The position numbers and the translations under genes are program-made. From Pokkaliibacter plantistimulans (GTDB lineage: Bacteria; Pseudomonadota; Gammaproteobacteria; Pseudomonadales; Balneatricaceae): a stretch of 64,000 nt of DNA. The notes beneath the pieces are model-generated. The model ran no database searches. It was given only the letters and a program-made list of their open reading frames with translations, and was not told the origin of the DNA. Location of the stretch: the NCBI RefSeq assembly GCF_046844695.1, contig NZ_CP177354.1, forward strand, positions 3,100,001 through 3,164,000, in the 5' to 3' direction. Shown here piece after piece: positions 30,238 through 39,646 of the stretch (the first letter of the stretch is position 1; the number at the start of each line of letters is the position of its first letter).

Positions 30238-31113
30238 TCAGGTGGCAAGCTGTCGCTGACGCCAGAGGCGGTTCATTGCCAGCCCGATTGAGGCTGCAAT
30301 GATCAGCCCGCCTCCCAGCAGGGCGTAGCCACCGAGCGCCTCACCCAGAAATGACACCCCGAGAATAACGGTGACCACAGGCTCAAGGGTCGAGAGGATG
30401 GCCGCCAGCGTCGGGCCAACCAGCTTTAAACCGGTAACGAAGGTCATGATGCCCAGAATGGAGCCGAACAGCGCAATCAGGCTCACTGATGCCCAGCCAC
30501 TCATGCTGTGAGGCAAATGGATGCCTTTGGTCAGTGCCATCAGCAGATAGATACTACCTGCAGACAACAGGACGGTACTGGTCGCTGCCAGCGGATGGGT
30601 GTCGCCGCCGAGACGGCTGCCAAGCAGGATGTAGCCGGAATACAGCACCGCAGCACCGAGTGCCAGCACGATACCGGGGAGCGTGGCTTGTACTCCCGTA
30701 CCCAGTAGCAGCACCATGCCAACAAAGATGCCCGTCAGCGCAATCCATTCTGCCGGCCCGAAACGGTCAAGGCCCAAGATCGCTGAGGCAATGGTGACCA
30801 TGATCGGGAAGGTATAAAGCAGCAGGGCGACGGTGGCCGAGCTGGCATAGTTAAGCGCCTGAAAATAGCCGAATGACGTCGCCGCATAGATACAGCCCAT
30901 CACGATATAGCCACGCAGTTCTTTGCCGGTCGGCATGGCGATGCCTTTGATACGTACCCATACCGTCAGGACGATGGCGGCAAGGACAAAGCGAATGGCC
31001 AGCAGACTGGCGGTATCAACGCCATCGGCATAGGCGGTATGAGCGAAAATGGCCATACTGCCAAAACCGGCTGCGGAGACAAGAATAAGCGCTGAACCCA
31101 TTAGGTGCTTCAT
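30238..31113 (-). CDS. EamA/DMT-family transporter
   Basis: This 291-residue protein has ten predicted membrane helices arranged as two EamA halves (first half with SSATVALLLYTFPIMVTIAS, second with VGPTLAAILSTLEPVVTVIL). Family members export amino acids or other metabolites; the substrate here cannot be read. It is divergent from a GcvA-like LysR regulator starting at 31247, which probably controls it. Confidence 0.88.
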   Translation of the reverse strand: MKHLMGSALILVSAAGFGSMAIFAHTAYADGVDTASLLAIRFVLAAIVLTVWVRIKGIAMPTGKELRGYIVMGCIYAATSFGYFQALNYASSATVALLLYTFPIMVTIASAILGLDRFGPAEWIALTGIFVGMVLLLGTGVQATLPGIVLALGAAVLYSGYILLGSRLGGDTHPLAATSTVLLSAGSIYLLMALTKGIHLPHSMSGWASVSLIALFGSILGIMTFVTGLKLVGPTLAAILSTLEPVVTVILGVSFLGEALGGYALLGGGLIIAASIGLAMNRLWRQRQLAT

Positions 31114-31246
31114 GATGGCTGCTCACACTTAGCGAGGACGGGTGTGTAACTCCCGTGCCAGTCAGGTAATTGATATGGCGAGCAGTTTCGCTGAGTCTAT
31201 ACTTCCCGACAAATCAATAATTTCAGAAGTCAGGCCTAAAATAACT

Positions 31247-32179
31247 ATGTCTTATGGTCAGTCTCTGCCGCCTTTGAATGCACTTCGTGCTTTTGATGCG
31301 GCAGCTCGTCACGAAAGCTTCCAGCGTGCAGCTGAAGAGTTGTTTATTACTGCCGGTGCTGTGGCCCATCAGATCAAGCAACTGGAAGCTGCAACTGGGT
31401 TGCAGCTGTTCCTGCGCCACCCGAGAGGCATCAGCCTTACGCCGCTGGGGCGGCGTTATGCTGAAACCGTGCACTATGTGCTGGATACCCTGAGTGCCGC
31501 TACCCAGCAGTTACAAAGTGAAAGCGGGCGGGAAAATGTGGTGACCATCAGTTCCATTTCATCCTTCGTGACTCGCTGGCTGATGCCGCGTCTGTCGGGC
31601 TTCACCCGCCGTCATCCGGAGTTTGAGGTGCGGTTGCAGGGTGTGATCAAACCGGCCGATCTGTTTCGTGAACCGGTCGATGTCAGCATCCGTCTGGGGA
31701 CTGGCCCGTATCCTGATCTCAAGGTCGATGAACTGTTTGCCGAGCACTTTGTCGCGGTGGCCAGCCCACGTTTTCTCGAAGAGCATCCGATCAGCGTGCC
31801 CGCTGATTTATTGCAGGTGACCTTACTGCATGATGACTTTGAGCCGCTGATCAGCGAGCAGGTTAACTGGAAGAAATGGCTGACAGCCTGTGGCGTGACG
31901 ACGCCCAGCAAACTGCCCGGATTATGGTTTTCTCACACTTATCTGACCCTGGAGGCGGCCATGGCGGGGCAGGGCGTCGCTATCGCCAGCGCGCCGATGC
32001 TCAACAATGCGCTGGAAATCGGGGCACTGGTGACCCTGCTTGAGGACATATCCGTGCAGGGGCCTTACATGTACCGGATGTTGCGGCTGCCGATGGCCGA
32101 GAGCCGCCCCGCAGTGAAGGCATTCTGTGAATGGATGCTGGAGAGTTCGGTAGCTACGCCGTCTGCACTGCAGGAGTGA
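31247..32179 (+). CDS. LysR-family regulator, GcvA-like
   Basis: This 310-residue protein has an N-terminal winged helix (LPPLNALRAFDAAARHESFQ, then AAEELFITAGAVAHQIKQLE) and a C-terminal effector-binding domain beginning VVTISSISSFVTRWLMPRL, both of the GcvA/AmpR subgroup. It is divergent from the EamA exporter, the usual position for a LysR activator of that gene. The ATG at 31247 fits the family start (MSYGQSLPPLNALRAF); an upstream frame from 31142 would add 35 unlikely residues. Confidence 0.9.
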   Translation: MSYGQSLPPLNALRAFDAAARHESFQRAAEELFITAGAVAHQIKQLEAATGLQLFLRHPRGISLTPLGRRYAETVHYVLDTLSAATQQLQSESGRENVVTISSISSFVTRWLMPRLSGFTRRHPEFEVRLQGVIKPADLFREPVDVSIRLGTGPYPDLKVDELFAEHFVAVASPRFLEEHPISVPADLLQVTLLHDDFEPLISEQVNWKKWLTACGVTTPSKLPGLWFSHTYLTLEAAMAGQGVAIASAPMLNNALEIGALVTLLEDISVQGPYMYRMLRLPMAESRPAVKAFCEWMLESSVATPSALQE

Positions 32180-32206
32180 ACCTGGTCACTCCTGTATGCA
32201 GAGGCT

Positions 32207-33217
32207 TCAGGCGCGTCGTTGCAAGATGCGATTGATCACAATCTGCTGTGGCTCACGCTTGCCATCAATCGCTTCACTGGCCAGTTTCCACGCGGCCTCG
32301 GCAATCAGTTCATAGCGCTGCGGCAGGGAATTGACGGGCAGCGGCAGGAAGTCCAGCAGTCGGCTGTTACCAAAGGTCGCCAGCTGAATGGAGCCATCGG
32401 CTTGCAGTACGTTGCCTTCCGCACGCTGCTGCAGATTTTCAACCACGCCTTCCAGCAGGCTGTAGGAGGTCGTGACAAGGGCGTCGGGCAGTTTGCCCAG
32501 CCTGTTCATAGCCTGATCCAGCAGCTGGATGCCGTTGCTGCTGTCAAAATGGGCGCCGTAAAAACAGTGCACCTGCTGTGCAGGCAGATGCTCAAGGGCC
32601 CGGCGAAAGCCCGCCTCGCGCCGCTGGCTGACGGTCAGGCTGGGGAGCGCGCCAAACAGCGCTACATGCGCATCTCCGGGGAGCTTAAGACTGCTGGTCA
32701 GCTCAAAGGCACCTTGTTCATCGTCACTGATGACATTGCTGAAGCTGTCAGGAAGGGGGCGGTCGAGCGCAATCACAGGTGTCCCCTGACGGACCATATC
32801 GCCATACAGCTCGGCGTCATCATCAACACAGGACGAGACCAGCAAGGCATCCACACCGCGGGCAACCAGATTACGCGCGGCCTGTAACTCGGTCGTTCTG
32901 TCATCATCGGAGCTGCTGATAATCAGCTGGAATCCATTGCTGCGGGCAAGGGCTTCCAGACGCTTGGCAATACGCAGATAACTGCGATTTTCAAAGTCCG
33001 GCACGATAAAGCCGATGGAATGGCTCCGCCCGCGGCGCAGGGCTGCAGCGGAGTGATTGGGCTGGTAGCCGTGGTGATTGACCACCTCCAGTACACGTGC
33101 CTGGGTTTCGGTACTGATGCGGTATTTCTCAGCCTTGCCGTTCAGCACGCTGCTGACGGTGGATTTGGAAACGCCGGCGAGTTTGGCGATCTCTTCGAGC
33201 TTCAATGTGGTCTCCAT
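32207..33217 (-). CDS. cra: LacI-family fructose repressor Cra/FruR
   Basis: This 336-residue protein has the Cra-type DNA-binding head: LKLEEIAKLAGVSKSTVS, then the long form KAEKYRISTETQARVLEVV, which carries the extra residues that distinguish Cra from most LacI proteins. The effector domain keeps DDDRTTELQAARNLVARGVDALLVSS. In Pseudomonas and enterics it represses fruBKA and responds to fructose 1-phosphate. It is divergent from the fru operon, with two Cra-like sites in between. The ATG at 33217 is used; a GTG codon directly before it is a less likely start. Confidence 0.93.
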   Translation of the reverse strand: METTLKLEEIAKLAGVSKSTVSSVLNGKAEKYRISTETQARVLEVVNHHGYQPNHSAAALRRGRSHSIGFIVPDFENRSYLRIAKRLEALARSNGFQLIISSSDDDRTTELQAARNLVARGVDALLVSSCVDDDAELYGDMVRQGTPVIALDRPLPDSFSNVISDDEQGAFELTSSLKLPGDAHVALFGALPSLTVSQRREAGFRRALEHLPAQQVHCFYGAHFDSSNGIQLLDQAMNRLGKLPDALVTTSYSLLEGVVENLQQRAEGNVLQADGSIQLATFGNSRLLDFLPLPVNSLPQRYELIAEAAWKLASEAIDGKREPQQIVINRILQRRA

Positions 33218-33626
33218 CACTGCTATGGCACTCCCTGACGATTTAGAGTTGTAGTCTGCCGGCGAATATCTGACTAACCCGGTAGGTTTTCAGCGCTTTC
33301 TGGCGTGGCAGGCCCGGCACTCAAGGCCAGACACAACCACACTCACCAGCAAGGTCAGGGATGTTGCATTGTAGGGACTGCCTCTGTCAGGGGCAACGCA
33401 ACGACCTGCTCTTCCGCAGGCGATACTCTGCCCCCAAGTTCAATCCAGGGAATCGTGATATGTGTTTTCGATCTGCAGCACTGTGGACCCACGCCGACAA
33501 AAAGACTGTCGGAAAGCGGATGGGATGTCATCAGCCCATTGATCACCCGTGAAGGGGGGCAGCGCTTCTCACCTTGTGGTGCTCCTACCTGCGAGATCGC
33601 GAAAATGATCTTAGCTTGCATTTTTT
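33218..33626. other. Long cra-fruB intergenic region, left part
   Basis: About 400 bp between the cra start and the Cra operators contain only frames without coding character on either strand. It should hold the cra promoter. Confidence 0.45.
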
Positions 33627-33663
33627 GCTGAATCCATTCAGCATTTGGCAGAATCGATTTAGC
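33627..33663. promoter_or_regulatory. Tandem Cra/FruR operators upstream of fruBKA
   Basis: Site 1 at 33627-33642, GCTGAATCCATTCAGC, is a perfect palindrome except at its centre. Site 2 at 33648-33663, GCAGAATCGATTTAGC, matches the same consensus with two arm changes. Both agree with the Cra consensus GCTGAAWCSNTTCAGC known from E. coli. Centres are 21 bp apart, two helical turns. A possible -10 element TATACT at 33674 follows. The sites are in the right place to repress fruBKA. Confidence 0.8.
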
Positions 33664-33705
33664 TAATGTCCTGTATACTGGCTAAATTCACCAGATGTAA
33701 CACCC

Positions 33706-33852
33706 TTAACAGGTTGTTGAAAAACTATCTGCGTTGCCGAATACCGCGTCAAAAACAGGCTCAAAATGCTCATTTAGTCCACTAAACTCCGCTTTTTCGC
33801 CTGTTTTTTCCTTGTCTCGGCTGCCTCGATAACGTTTTCAACAGCCTGTTAA
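33706..33852 (+). repeat. Dispersed MITE-like repeat, copy 1
   Basis: This 147-bp repeat has terminal inverted repeats (TTAACAGGTTGTTGAAAAAC and GTTTTCAACAGCCTGTTAA), an inner 10-bp stem AAAAACAGGC/GCCTGTTTTT and a 6-bp TTTAGT/ACTAAA hairpin. It lies between the Cra operators and fruB, so the fru transcript would carry this foldback in its leader. It shows about 90 percent or more identity to copies 2, 3 and 4 at 41151, 56651 and 61002. Confidence 0.92.
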
Positions 33853-33914
33853 CAAATAGATTGCCCGCAAGGGACAGCGCAAAACGCAGTACCAACACGT
33901 CTAGGGGTATAACA

Positions 33915-36830
33915 ATGTTAAAACTCACTCCTGAAGACATTACCCTGTCAGCCCAGGCAGCCGGTAAAGTCGAAGCCATCAGTCTGATTGCTGATCAGCT
34001 GCAGGCAGATGGAATGGTCGAAGCAGGCTATCGCGAAGGCATGCTCACCAGAGAACAACAAACCTCCACCTATCTTGGCAATGGTATTGCCATCCCCCAC
34101 GGTACGACAGATACCCGCGAGCTGGTCAGAGAGACCGGCCTGAAAGTGGTACGTTTCCCGGCCGGGGTGGAATGGGGGGCAGGGCAAACGGTCTATACCG
34201 CAATCGGTATCGCTGCCAGGTCCGATGAGCATCTGAGTATTCTCCGCCAACTGACACACGTCATCGCTGATGAGCAACTGGCGCAACGGCTGCATAGTTG
34301 CAGTGGGGTCGAAGAGGTGCGCGCGATTCTCAGTGGTGAGGCCAAAAGGGGTGCCTTTCTGCTCGGGGCCGATCAGGTCCGTATGCACTCTGTCGCCACC
34401 AGCTACAGTGAACTGGTCGCGCTGGCAGGCGCCATCCTGTGGAATAAACAGGCCATCATCCAGCAGGATCTGATCAGCCTTTATGCCACGCCGCCCCAGT
34501 ATCTGGGCGAAGGCGTATGGCTGGTGGCCGTCGCCTCTCAGGCCGACAACGGTGCCGCAGCCGTGGTGCAGCCCGCACAGCCGGTCAGCCTCTACGGCAA
34601 CAGCCTCGATGTGCTGATTGCCATTTCTACTCATAATGATCAGCACCTGCCTCTGCTTGAGCGCCTGACCGAGCTGAAGCTTGAGGGTCGGCTCAAGGTG
34701 CTGGCGGAATCCCGGCGTGCACTGGACGTTGTCCGTCATCTGCTGGTGCAGAAACTGGACGGTCAGCAGCTTATCTGCCCCTTACCTATGTCCCATGGTT
34801 TGCATGCCCGTCCGGCTGCCAATCTGGCGCGTATCGCCAAAGGCTTTGAAGCCGAAATCTGGGTTGAAAACCTCGACAGCGACAGTCCGGCAGTCTCCGC
34901 GCGCAGTGTGACCAAGCTGATCAGCCTGGGCGCGCAGCTCGGCCACCGTTTGCAGATCACGGCAGAAGGTGCCGATGCGGCTGCGGCACTGGCTACTATC
35001 GGCGAAGCCATCAGTGCCGGGCTGGGCGATCCGGTGGTGCGCGGGTTTCAGCAACAGGCTGCCAGTGAGGCAGTGGTGGTGGCGCTGGAGTCAGAGTCTG
35101 TCAGTGCCCCCGTAGTACGGCTGCAAGCGGGTGATACCATCAGTGGTTTGACCGGTGCGCCCGGTGTGGCCATTGCTCCTGCCTATGTGATGTCTGAGCC
35201 CAAGTTTGAGTTTGCCCATCAGGCGGGCCCCGCCAGTGCAGAACTGGCGCGCCTGCAGACTGCTGTGGCAGCGGTGGAGGAGCAGCTCAACAAGCGCCTT
35301 GAATCCACCGCCAACACCGAGCTGGCGCAGATTATTGCCATGCATCTGGAGTTGTTGCTGGACCCGGAAATGCAGCAGGAAGCGGAGCAGCATGTGCGCC
35401 GCGGCGACAGTGCCGAATGGGGCTGGCAGCAGAGTTTTGAGGCACTGGCCAGTGTTCAGGAGCAGAGCAAGGAACTGTTGCTGGCCGAGCGTGCCATCGA
35501 CATTCGTGATGTCGGCAACCGGGTTCTGGCTCAACTGACCGGACAGGGTGGCAGTGATGCCATTCAGACAGAGCATGTGCTGGTCTGTCAGGAAATCGCG
35601 CCTTCAGAGATCAGCGATCTGGATCTGAGCAAGGTGCGCGCCGTGGTTACCGCTGCCGGTGGTGTCACCTCCCACGCCGCTATTCTGGCCCGGACGCTGG
35701 GCATTCCCCTGCTGGTCGGTTGCGGCCCACAGGTGCTGACGCTGGAGCCCGGTACGCCCGTTATCGTTGACTGTGACGCGCGTACCCTGAAAGTAGCGCC
35801 CGATCAGGCCGCGCTGGATCAGGCCCGCGCCACCATGGCGCGCGAAAAGGCTCTGGCTGAACAGGCTTACGCCAGCCGTTTCGAACCCGCGGTGACAACC
35901 GATGGCCATCATATCGAAGTCATGGCCAATCTGACCGCCGCAAAAAGTGTTGACAAGGCCATCGATCATGGCTGCGAAGGGGTGGGTCTGTTCCGCTCTG
36001 AATTTATCTACATGGATTACCCGCAGGAGCCCACGCTGGAAGAGCAGCGCGCCGAATATGCCCGTGTCTTGGATGCGCTGGGCGCTGATCGCCCACTGAT
36101 CGTACGTACACTGGATGTCGGTGGTGACAAGCCGCTGCCCTACATGCCTATCGACAAGGAAGAGAACCCCTTCCTTGGCGTGCGCGGTATTCGTCTTTCT
36201 CTGCGTTACCCGGAAACACTCAAACGTCAGTTGCATGCCCTGCTGACCGCCGCCAATGGCCGCTTGTTACGCATCATGTTCCCCATGGTCACCGATATTC
36301 ATGAATGGCGTGCCCTGCGTGCCATGTTCGATGAGGTGGTGGTGGACTATCCCGGCAGCAACATTGAGCTGGGCATCATGATTGAAGTGCCTTCGGCTGC
36401 CCTGATGGCGGACATATTCGCCAAAGAGGTCGACTTCTTCTCCATCGGTACCAATGACCTGACGCAATACGCGTTGGCCATCGACCGTGGTCACCCGGAG
36501 CTGTCACGTCAGGCGGATTCCATCAACCCTGCGGTGCTGCGCCTGATCGACATGACCGTACGCGCGGCAGATCGTCATGGCATCTGGGTGGGCGTGTGTG
36601 GCGAGCTGGCCTCTGATCCTCATGGCGCAGCGATCCTCACCGGCCTTGGCGTGAAGGAACTGAGCATGTCGATGCGCGCCATTCCCCGTGTCAAAGCGCA
36701 TCTGCGCCAGCTGTCAATGCAGGCTGCCCGCGATCTGGCAGAGCGTGCGCTGGCTGCTGACAGCAGTGAAGCGGTCAGAGCACTGCCTTTGCTGGAGACG
36801 GATAAGCTGGCAGGAGTGCGTCATGGTTAA
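33915..36830 (+). CDS. fruB: Fructose PTS multiphosphoryl transfer protein (EIIA-HPr-EI)
   Basis: This 971-residue protein fuses three phosphotransferase modules: EIIA-Fru (residues 1-145, active His62 in IPHGT), an HPr domain (about 285-370, His297 in HGLHARPAA) and a full Enzyme I (about 400-965, His587 in GGVTSHAAILAR, Cys in CGELASDP). It carries phosphate from phosphoenolpyruvate to FruA without separate EI and HPr, as in Pseudomonas. The ATG at 33915 matches the family start (MLKLTPEDITL). The gene overlaps fruK by 8 bp. Expression should be repressed by Cra and induced by fructose 1-phosphate. Confidence 0.97.
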   Translation: MLKLTPEDITLSAQAAGKVEAISLIADQLQADGMVEAGYREGMLTREQQTSTYLGNGIAIPHGTTDTRELVRETGLKVVRFPAGVEWGAGQTVYTAIGIAARSDEHLSILRQLTHVIADEQLAQRLHSCSGVEEVRAILSGEAKRGAFLLGADQVRMHSVATSYSELVALAGAILWNKQAIIQQDLISLYATPPQYLGEGVWLVAVASQADNGAAAVVQPAQPVSLYGNSLDVLIAISTHNDQHLPLLERLTELKLEGRLKVLAESRRALDVVRHLLVQKLDGQQLICPLPMSHGLHARPAANLARIAKGFEAEIWVENLDSDSPAVSARSVTKLISLGAQLGHRLQITAEGADAAAALATIGEAISAGLGDPVVRGFQQQAASEAVVVALESESVSAPVVRLQAGDTISGLTGAPGVAIAPAYVMSEPKFEFAHQAGPASAELARLQTAVAAVEEQLNKRLESTANTELAQIIAMHLELLLDPEMQQEAEQHVRRGDSAEWGWQQSFEALASVQEQSKELLLAERAIDIRDVGNRVLAQLTGQGGSDAIQTEHVLVCQEIAPSEISDLDLSKVRAVVTAAGGVTSHAAILARTLGIPLLVGCGPQVLTLEPGTPVIVDCDARTLKVAPDQAALDQARATMAREKALAEQAYASRFEPAVTTDGHHIEVMANLTAAKSVDKAIDHGCEGVGLFRSEFIYMDYPQEPTLEEQRAEYARVLDALGADRPLIVRTLDVGGDKPLPYMPIDKEENPFLGVRGIRLSLRYPETLKRQLHALLTAANGRLLRIMFPMVTDIHEWRALRAMFDEVVVDYPGSNIELGIMIEVPSAALMADIFAKEVDFFSIGTNDLTQYALAIDRGHPELSRQADSINPAVLRLIDMTVRAADRHGIWVGVCGELASDPHGAAILTGLGVKELSMSMRAIPRVKAHLRQLSMQAARDLAERALAADSSEAVRALPLLETDKLAGVRHG

Positions 36831-37773
36831 GCGACCGGTAGTGACCCTGACGCTGAACCCGGCGTTGGATCTGACAGTGCAGCTGAGTGAACTCGTGCCC
36901 GGAGAAGTCAATCTGGCCAGACAGGGTAATCTGCGCCCGGCGGGCAAGGGTATCAATGTCGCCATGGTACTGCGTGATCTGCAGGAGCAGGTGGCAGTCA
37001 CCGGCATTCTGGGGCAGGACAACAGCGATGCGTTTGAGCATCTGTTCACCCAGTTACAGCTGGATAACCACTTTCTGCTGGAGCAGGGCGCGACCCGTAT
37101 CAACGTCAAACTGTCGGAACAGCAGGGGCGTGTCACCGATATCAACTTACCCGGCATCACCGTCTCTGAGGCCGTCTGGCAGACCTTGCAGCAACGGCTG
37201 CTGGCGCTGTGTGAACAGGCGGACGTCTTTGTGCTGAGTGGCAGTCTGCCTCGCGGGCTGGCTGCTGACAGCTATGGCCAGATTATCGGGCTGCTGCGTC
37301 AGCACGGTAAGACCATTCTGGTGGACACCAGTGGTCAGGCTTTGCATGCCGCGGTGGCGGCGGTACCTGATCTGATCAAGCCCAATGTTGAAGAGCTTGA
37401 GCAGTGGACCGGTACTGCCTTGCCGGATGCTGAGGCACAGGAGCAGGCAGTACGTAAGCTGCTCGCCCTCGGTATTCGTCACGTGGTGTTGTCCGATGGC
37501 GAGCGCGGTGTGCGCTGGTACAGTCGCGACGGCGCCTGGCAGGCCCTGCCACCCCGCGTATCTGTCGTCAGTACCGTCGGAGCCGGAGACAGTCTGGTCG
37601 CCGGTCTGACCTATGGTTTGCTCAATCAACTTGCCGTTGCCGACACCCTGCAACTGGCGACCGCAGTGGCAGCACTGGCAGTCAGTCAGATAGGTGTTGG
37701 TATTCCCGACACAGAACGACTCAATCAATTAAAACAACAAGTGTCTGTCATGCCACTTGCGTTTTCCTGTTAA
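36823..37773 (+). CDS. fruK: 1-phosphofructokinase
   Basis: FruK phosphorylates fructose 1-phosphate to fructose 1,6-bisphosphate. This 316-residue PfkB-family kinase has VVTLTLNPALDLTVQL at the start, the substrate motif RPAGKGINVA and the C-terminal catalytic motif STVGAGDSLVAGL with its base Asp. The start ATG at 36823 lies inside the end of fruB, showing translational coupling; longer frames upstream do not match the family. fruA follows after 9 bp. Confidence 0.97.
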   Translation: MVKRPVVTLTLNPALDLTVQLSELVPGEVNLARQGNLRPAGKGINVAMVLRDLQEQVAVTGILGQDNSDAFEHLFTQLQLDNHFLLEQGATRINVKLSEQQGRVTDINLPGITVSEAVWQTLQQRLLALCEQADVFVLSGSLPRGLAADSYGQIIGLLRQHGKTILVDTSGQALHAAVAAVPDLIKPNVEELEQWTGTALPDAEAQEQAVRKLLALGIRHVVLSDGERGVRWYSRDGAWQALPPRVSVVSTVGAGDSLVAGLTYGLLNQLAVADTLQLATAVAALAVSQIGVGIPDTERLNQLKQQVSVMPLAFSC

Positions 37774-37782
37774 GGAGAGCCC

Positions 37783-39558
37783 ATGAAAGTCCTGATCGTA
37801 ACTCAATGCCCCAGTGGTCTGACCACCAGTTTTATGGCTGCAACGGCGCTGAAAAAAGCCGCTGCAGTGCTCAACTGGGATGCCACGGCGGAAATTCACT
37901 CCAGTGTTCAGCCCGCGCAGATGCTGACGGCCGCACAGATAGCTGCAGCGGATCTGATCGCTATTGCCGCCGAAGGCGTGGTCGATATGGCCCGCTTTGC
38001 AGGCAAACGGGTATTCCGTGGTTCGGTAACCGAAACACTGGAAAACCCGGTGGAATGGCTGGAACGCGCTAATCTCAATGCCCGAGTAGTCGAAGGCGCG
38101 GCGGCCTCTGCCGCTGCCAGGGTGCCGAGTGCGCCAGTGGCCGTCGCCGCTACCCCTGCGGTTGCCAGCAATTGTCTCAATATCATCGCTGTGACCGCCT
38201 GTCCGACCGGTGTTGCACATACCTTCATGGCAGCCGAAGCGCTGCAGGACGCCGGTACCCGTCAGGGTCACCAGGTCAAGGTGGAAACACGTGGTTCGGT
38301 GGGCGCCAAGAACACCCTGAGCGATGAGGATATCGCCAGAGCGGATCTGGTCATTCTGGCGGTGGATATCGAAGTGGACACCGCGCCCTTCGCCGGTAAA
38401 CGTATCTATCGCACCAGCACCGGTAACGCGCTCAAGAAGTCAGCGGAAGTCATCCGGCTGGCGCAGGCAGAGGCGCAGGTTGAATCCGCTGCCGCTGTTC
38501 AGGGCGAGGTGAAAAAGACTTTCAAGAAAGAAAAAACCGGCGCCTACAAGCACCTGATGACGGGCGTGTCCTTCATGCTGCCGGTGGTGGTAGCCGGTGG
38601 TCTGATCATTGCGCTGTCATTCGTATTTGGTATTGAGGCATTCAAGCAGGAAGGCACACTGGCCGCTGCGCTGATGAAGATCGGTGGTGGCTCCGCCTTC
38701 GCCCTGATGATTCCGGTACTGGCGGGCTACATCGCCTATTCCATTGCAGACCGTCCGGGTCTGGCGCCTGGTCTGGTCGGCGGTATGCTGGCCAGCTCGA
38801 TTGGTGCGGGCTTCCTCGGTGGCATCGCGGCAGGCTTTATTGCCGGTTACAGCGCCAGATTCCTGGTGGATAAGGTGCAGCTACCGAAAAACCTCGAAGC
38901 CCTGAAGCCGATTCTGATTATTCCGCTGCTGTCGACCCTGCTGACCGGGCTAGTGATGATCTATGTGGTGGGCGGTCCTGTGGCTTCCATCATGTCGACC
39001 ATGACCGAGTTCCTGAAAAGCATGGGCTCTGCCAATGCCGTACTGCTGGGGGTGATTCTGGGTGCGATGATGTGCTTTGACCTGGGTGGCCCGGTCAACA
39101 AGGCTGCCTATACCTTCGGTGTCGGGCTGCTGGCCAGTCAAACCTATGAGCCGATGGCGGCGGTCATGGCATCCGGGATGGTGCCCGCTATTGGCATGGG
39201 CATTGCTACCTTCCTGGCGCGCAACAAGTTTACGCTGGCGGAGCAGGAAGCCGGTAAGGCGTCATTCGTGCTGGGCCTGTGCTTTATCTCTGAAGGTGCG
39301 ATTCCCTTTGCGGCCAAAGACCCACTGCGTGTTATTCCATGCTGTATGGTCGGCGGTGCGGTGACGGGTGCCCTGTCGATGATCTTCAATGCGCAGCTGA
39401 TGGCGCCACACGGCGGTATCTTCGTGCTGTTTATTCCCAATGCCATTAGCCATGTCATGCTGTATATCGGCGCTATCGTGATTGGCTCACTGATTACCGG
39501 TATTGGTTATATGCTGGTCAAACAGAAAGCGGCTGAGGCGGTGGCTGTAGCGGGTTAA
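37783..39558 (+). CDS. fruA: Fructose-specific PTS permease, EIIB'BC
   Basis: This 591-residue protein imports fructose and makes fructose 1-phosphate. It has two IIB-type domains: IIB' (residues 1-100, TQCPSGLTTSFMAA) and IIB (about 130-225, TACPTGVAHTFMAA with the active Cys). A IIC membrane domain follows with GGGSAFALMIPVLAGYIAYS, MMCFDLGGPVNKAAYTFG and FISEGAIPFAAKDPLRVIPC. The first domain also keeps a Cys in the active-site position, unlike the E. coli protein, so it may still be phosphorylated. A ribosome-binding site (AAGGAGA) precedes the ATG, and a terminator follows. Confidence 0.97.
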   Translation: MKVLIVTQCPSGLTTSFMAATALKKAAAVLNWDATAEIHSSVQPAQMLTAAQIAAADLIAIAAEGVVDMARFAGKRVFRGSVTETLENPVEWLERANLNARVVEGAAASAAARVPSAPVAVAATPAVASNCLNIIAVTACPTGVAHTFMAAEALQDAGTRQGHQVKVETRGSVGAKNTLSDEDIARADLVILAVDIEVDTAPFAGKRIYRTSTGNALKKSAEVIRLAQAEAQVESAAAVQGEVKKTFKKEKTGAYKHLMTGVSFMLPVVVAGGLIIALSFVFGIEAFKQEGTLAAALMKIGGGSAFALMIPVLAGYIAYSIADRPGLAPGLVGGMLASSIGAGFLGGIAAGFIAGYSARFLVDKVQLPKNLEALKPILIIPLLSTLLTGLVMIYVVGGPVASIMSTMTEFLKSMGSANAVLLGVILGAMMCFDLGGPVNKAAYTFGVGLLASQTYEPMAAVMASGMVPAIGMGIATFLARNKFTLAEQEAGKASFVLGLCFISEGAIPFAAKDPLRVIPCCMVGGAVTGALSMIFNAQLMAPHGGIFVLFIPNAISHVMLYIGAIVIGSLITGIGYMLVKQKAAEAVAVAG

Positions 39559-39596
39559 ACGTTAATAGTGATGTGAGGTTTGCTCAGCAGTGAGCG

Positions 39597-39629
39597 AAGG
39601 CGGGGCCGTTAAAGCCCCGCCTTTTTTAT
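39597..39629 (+). terminator. Terminator of fruBKA
   Basis: AAGGCGGGGC pairs with GCCCCGCCTT around CGTTAAA, followed by TTTTT. It also lies just after the end of the convergent DUF5610 gene. Confidence 0.93.
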
Positions 39630-39646
39630 TTGTCGTTTGTGCTGGA

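Noticed and set aside
33305..33631. Frame of 108 codons between cra and the fru operators
   Set aside because: Cys- and Arg-rich random-looking translation, overlapped by frames on the other strand, and it runs into the operator region.
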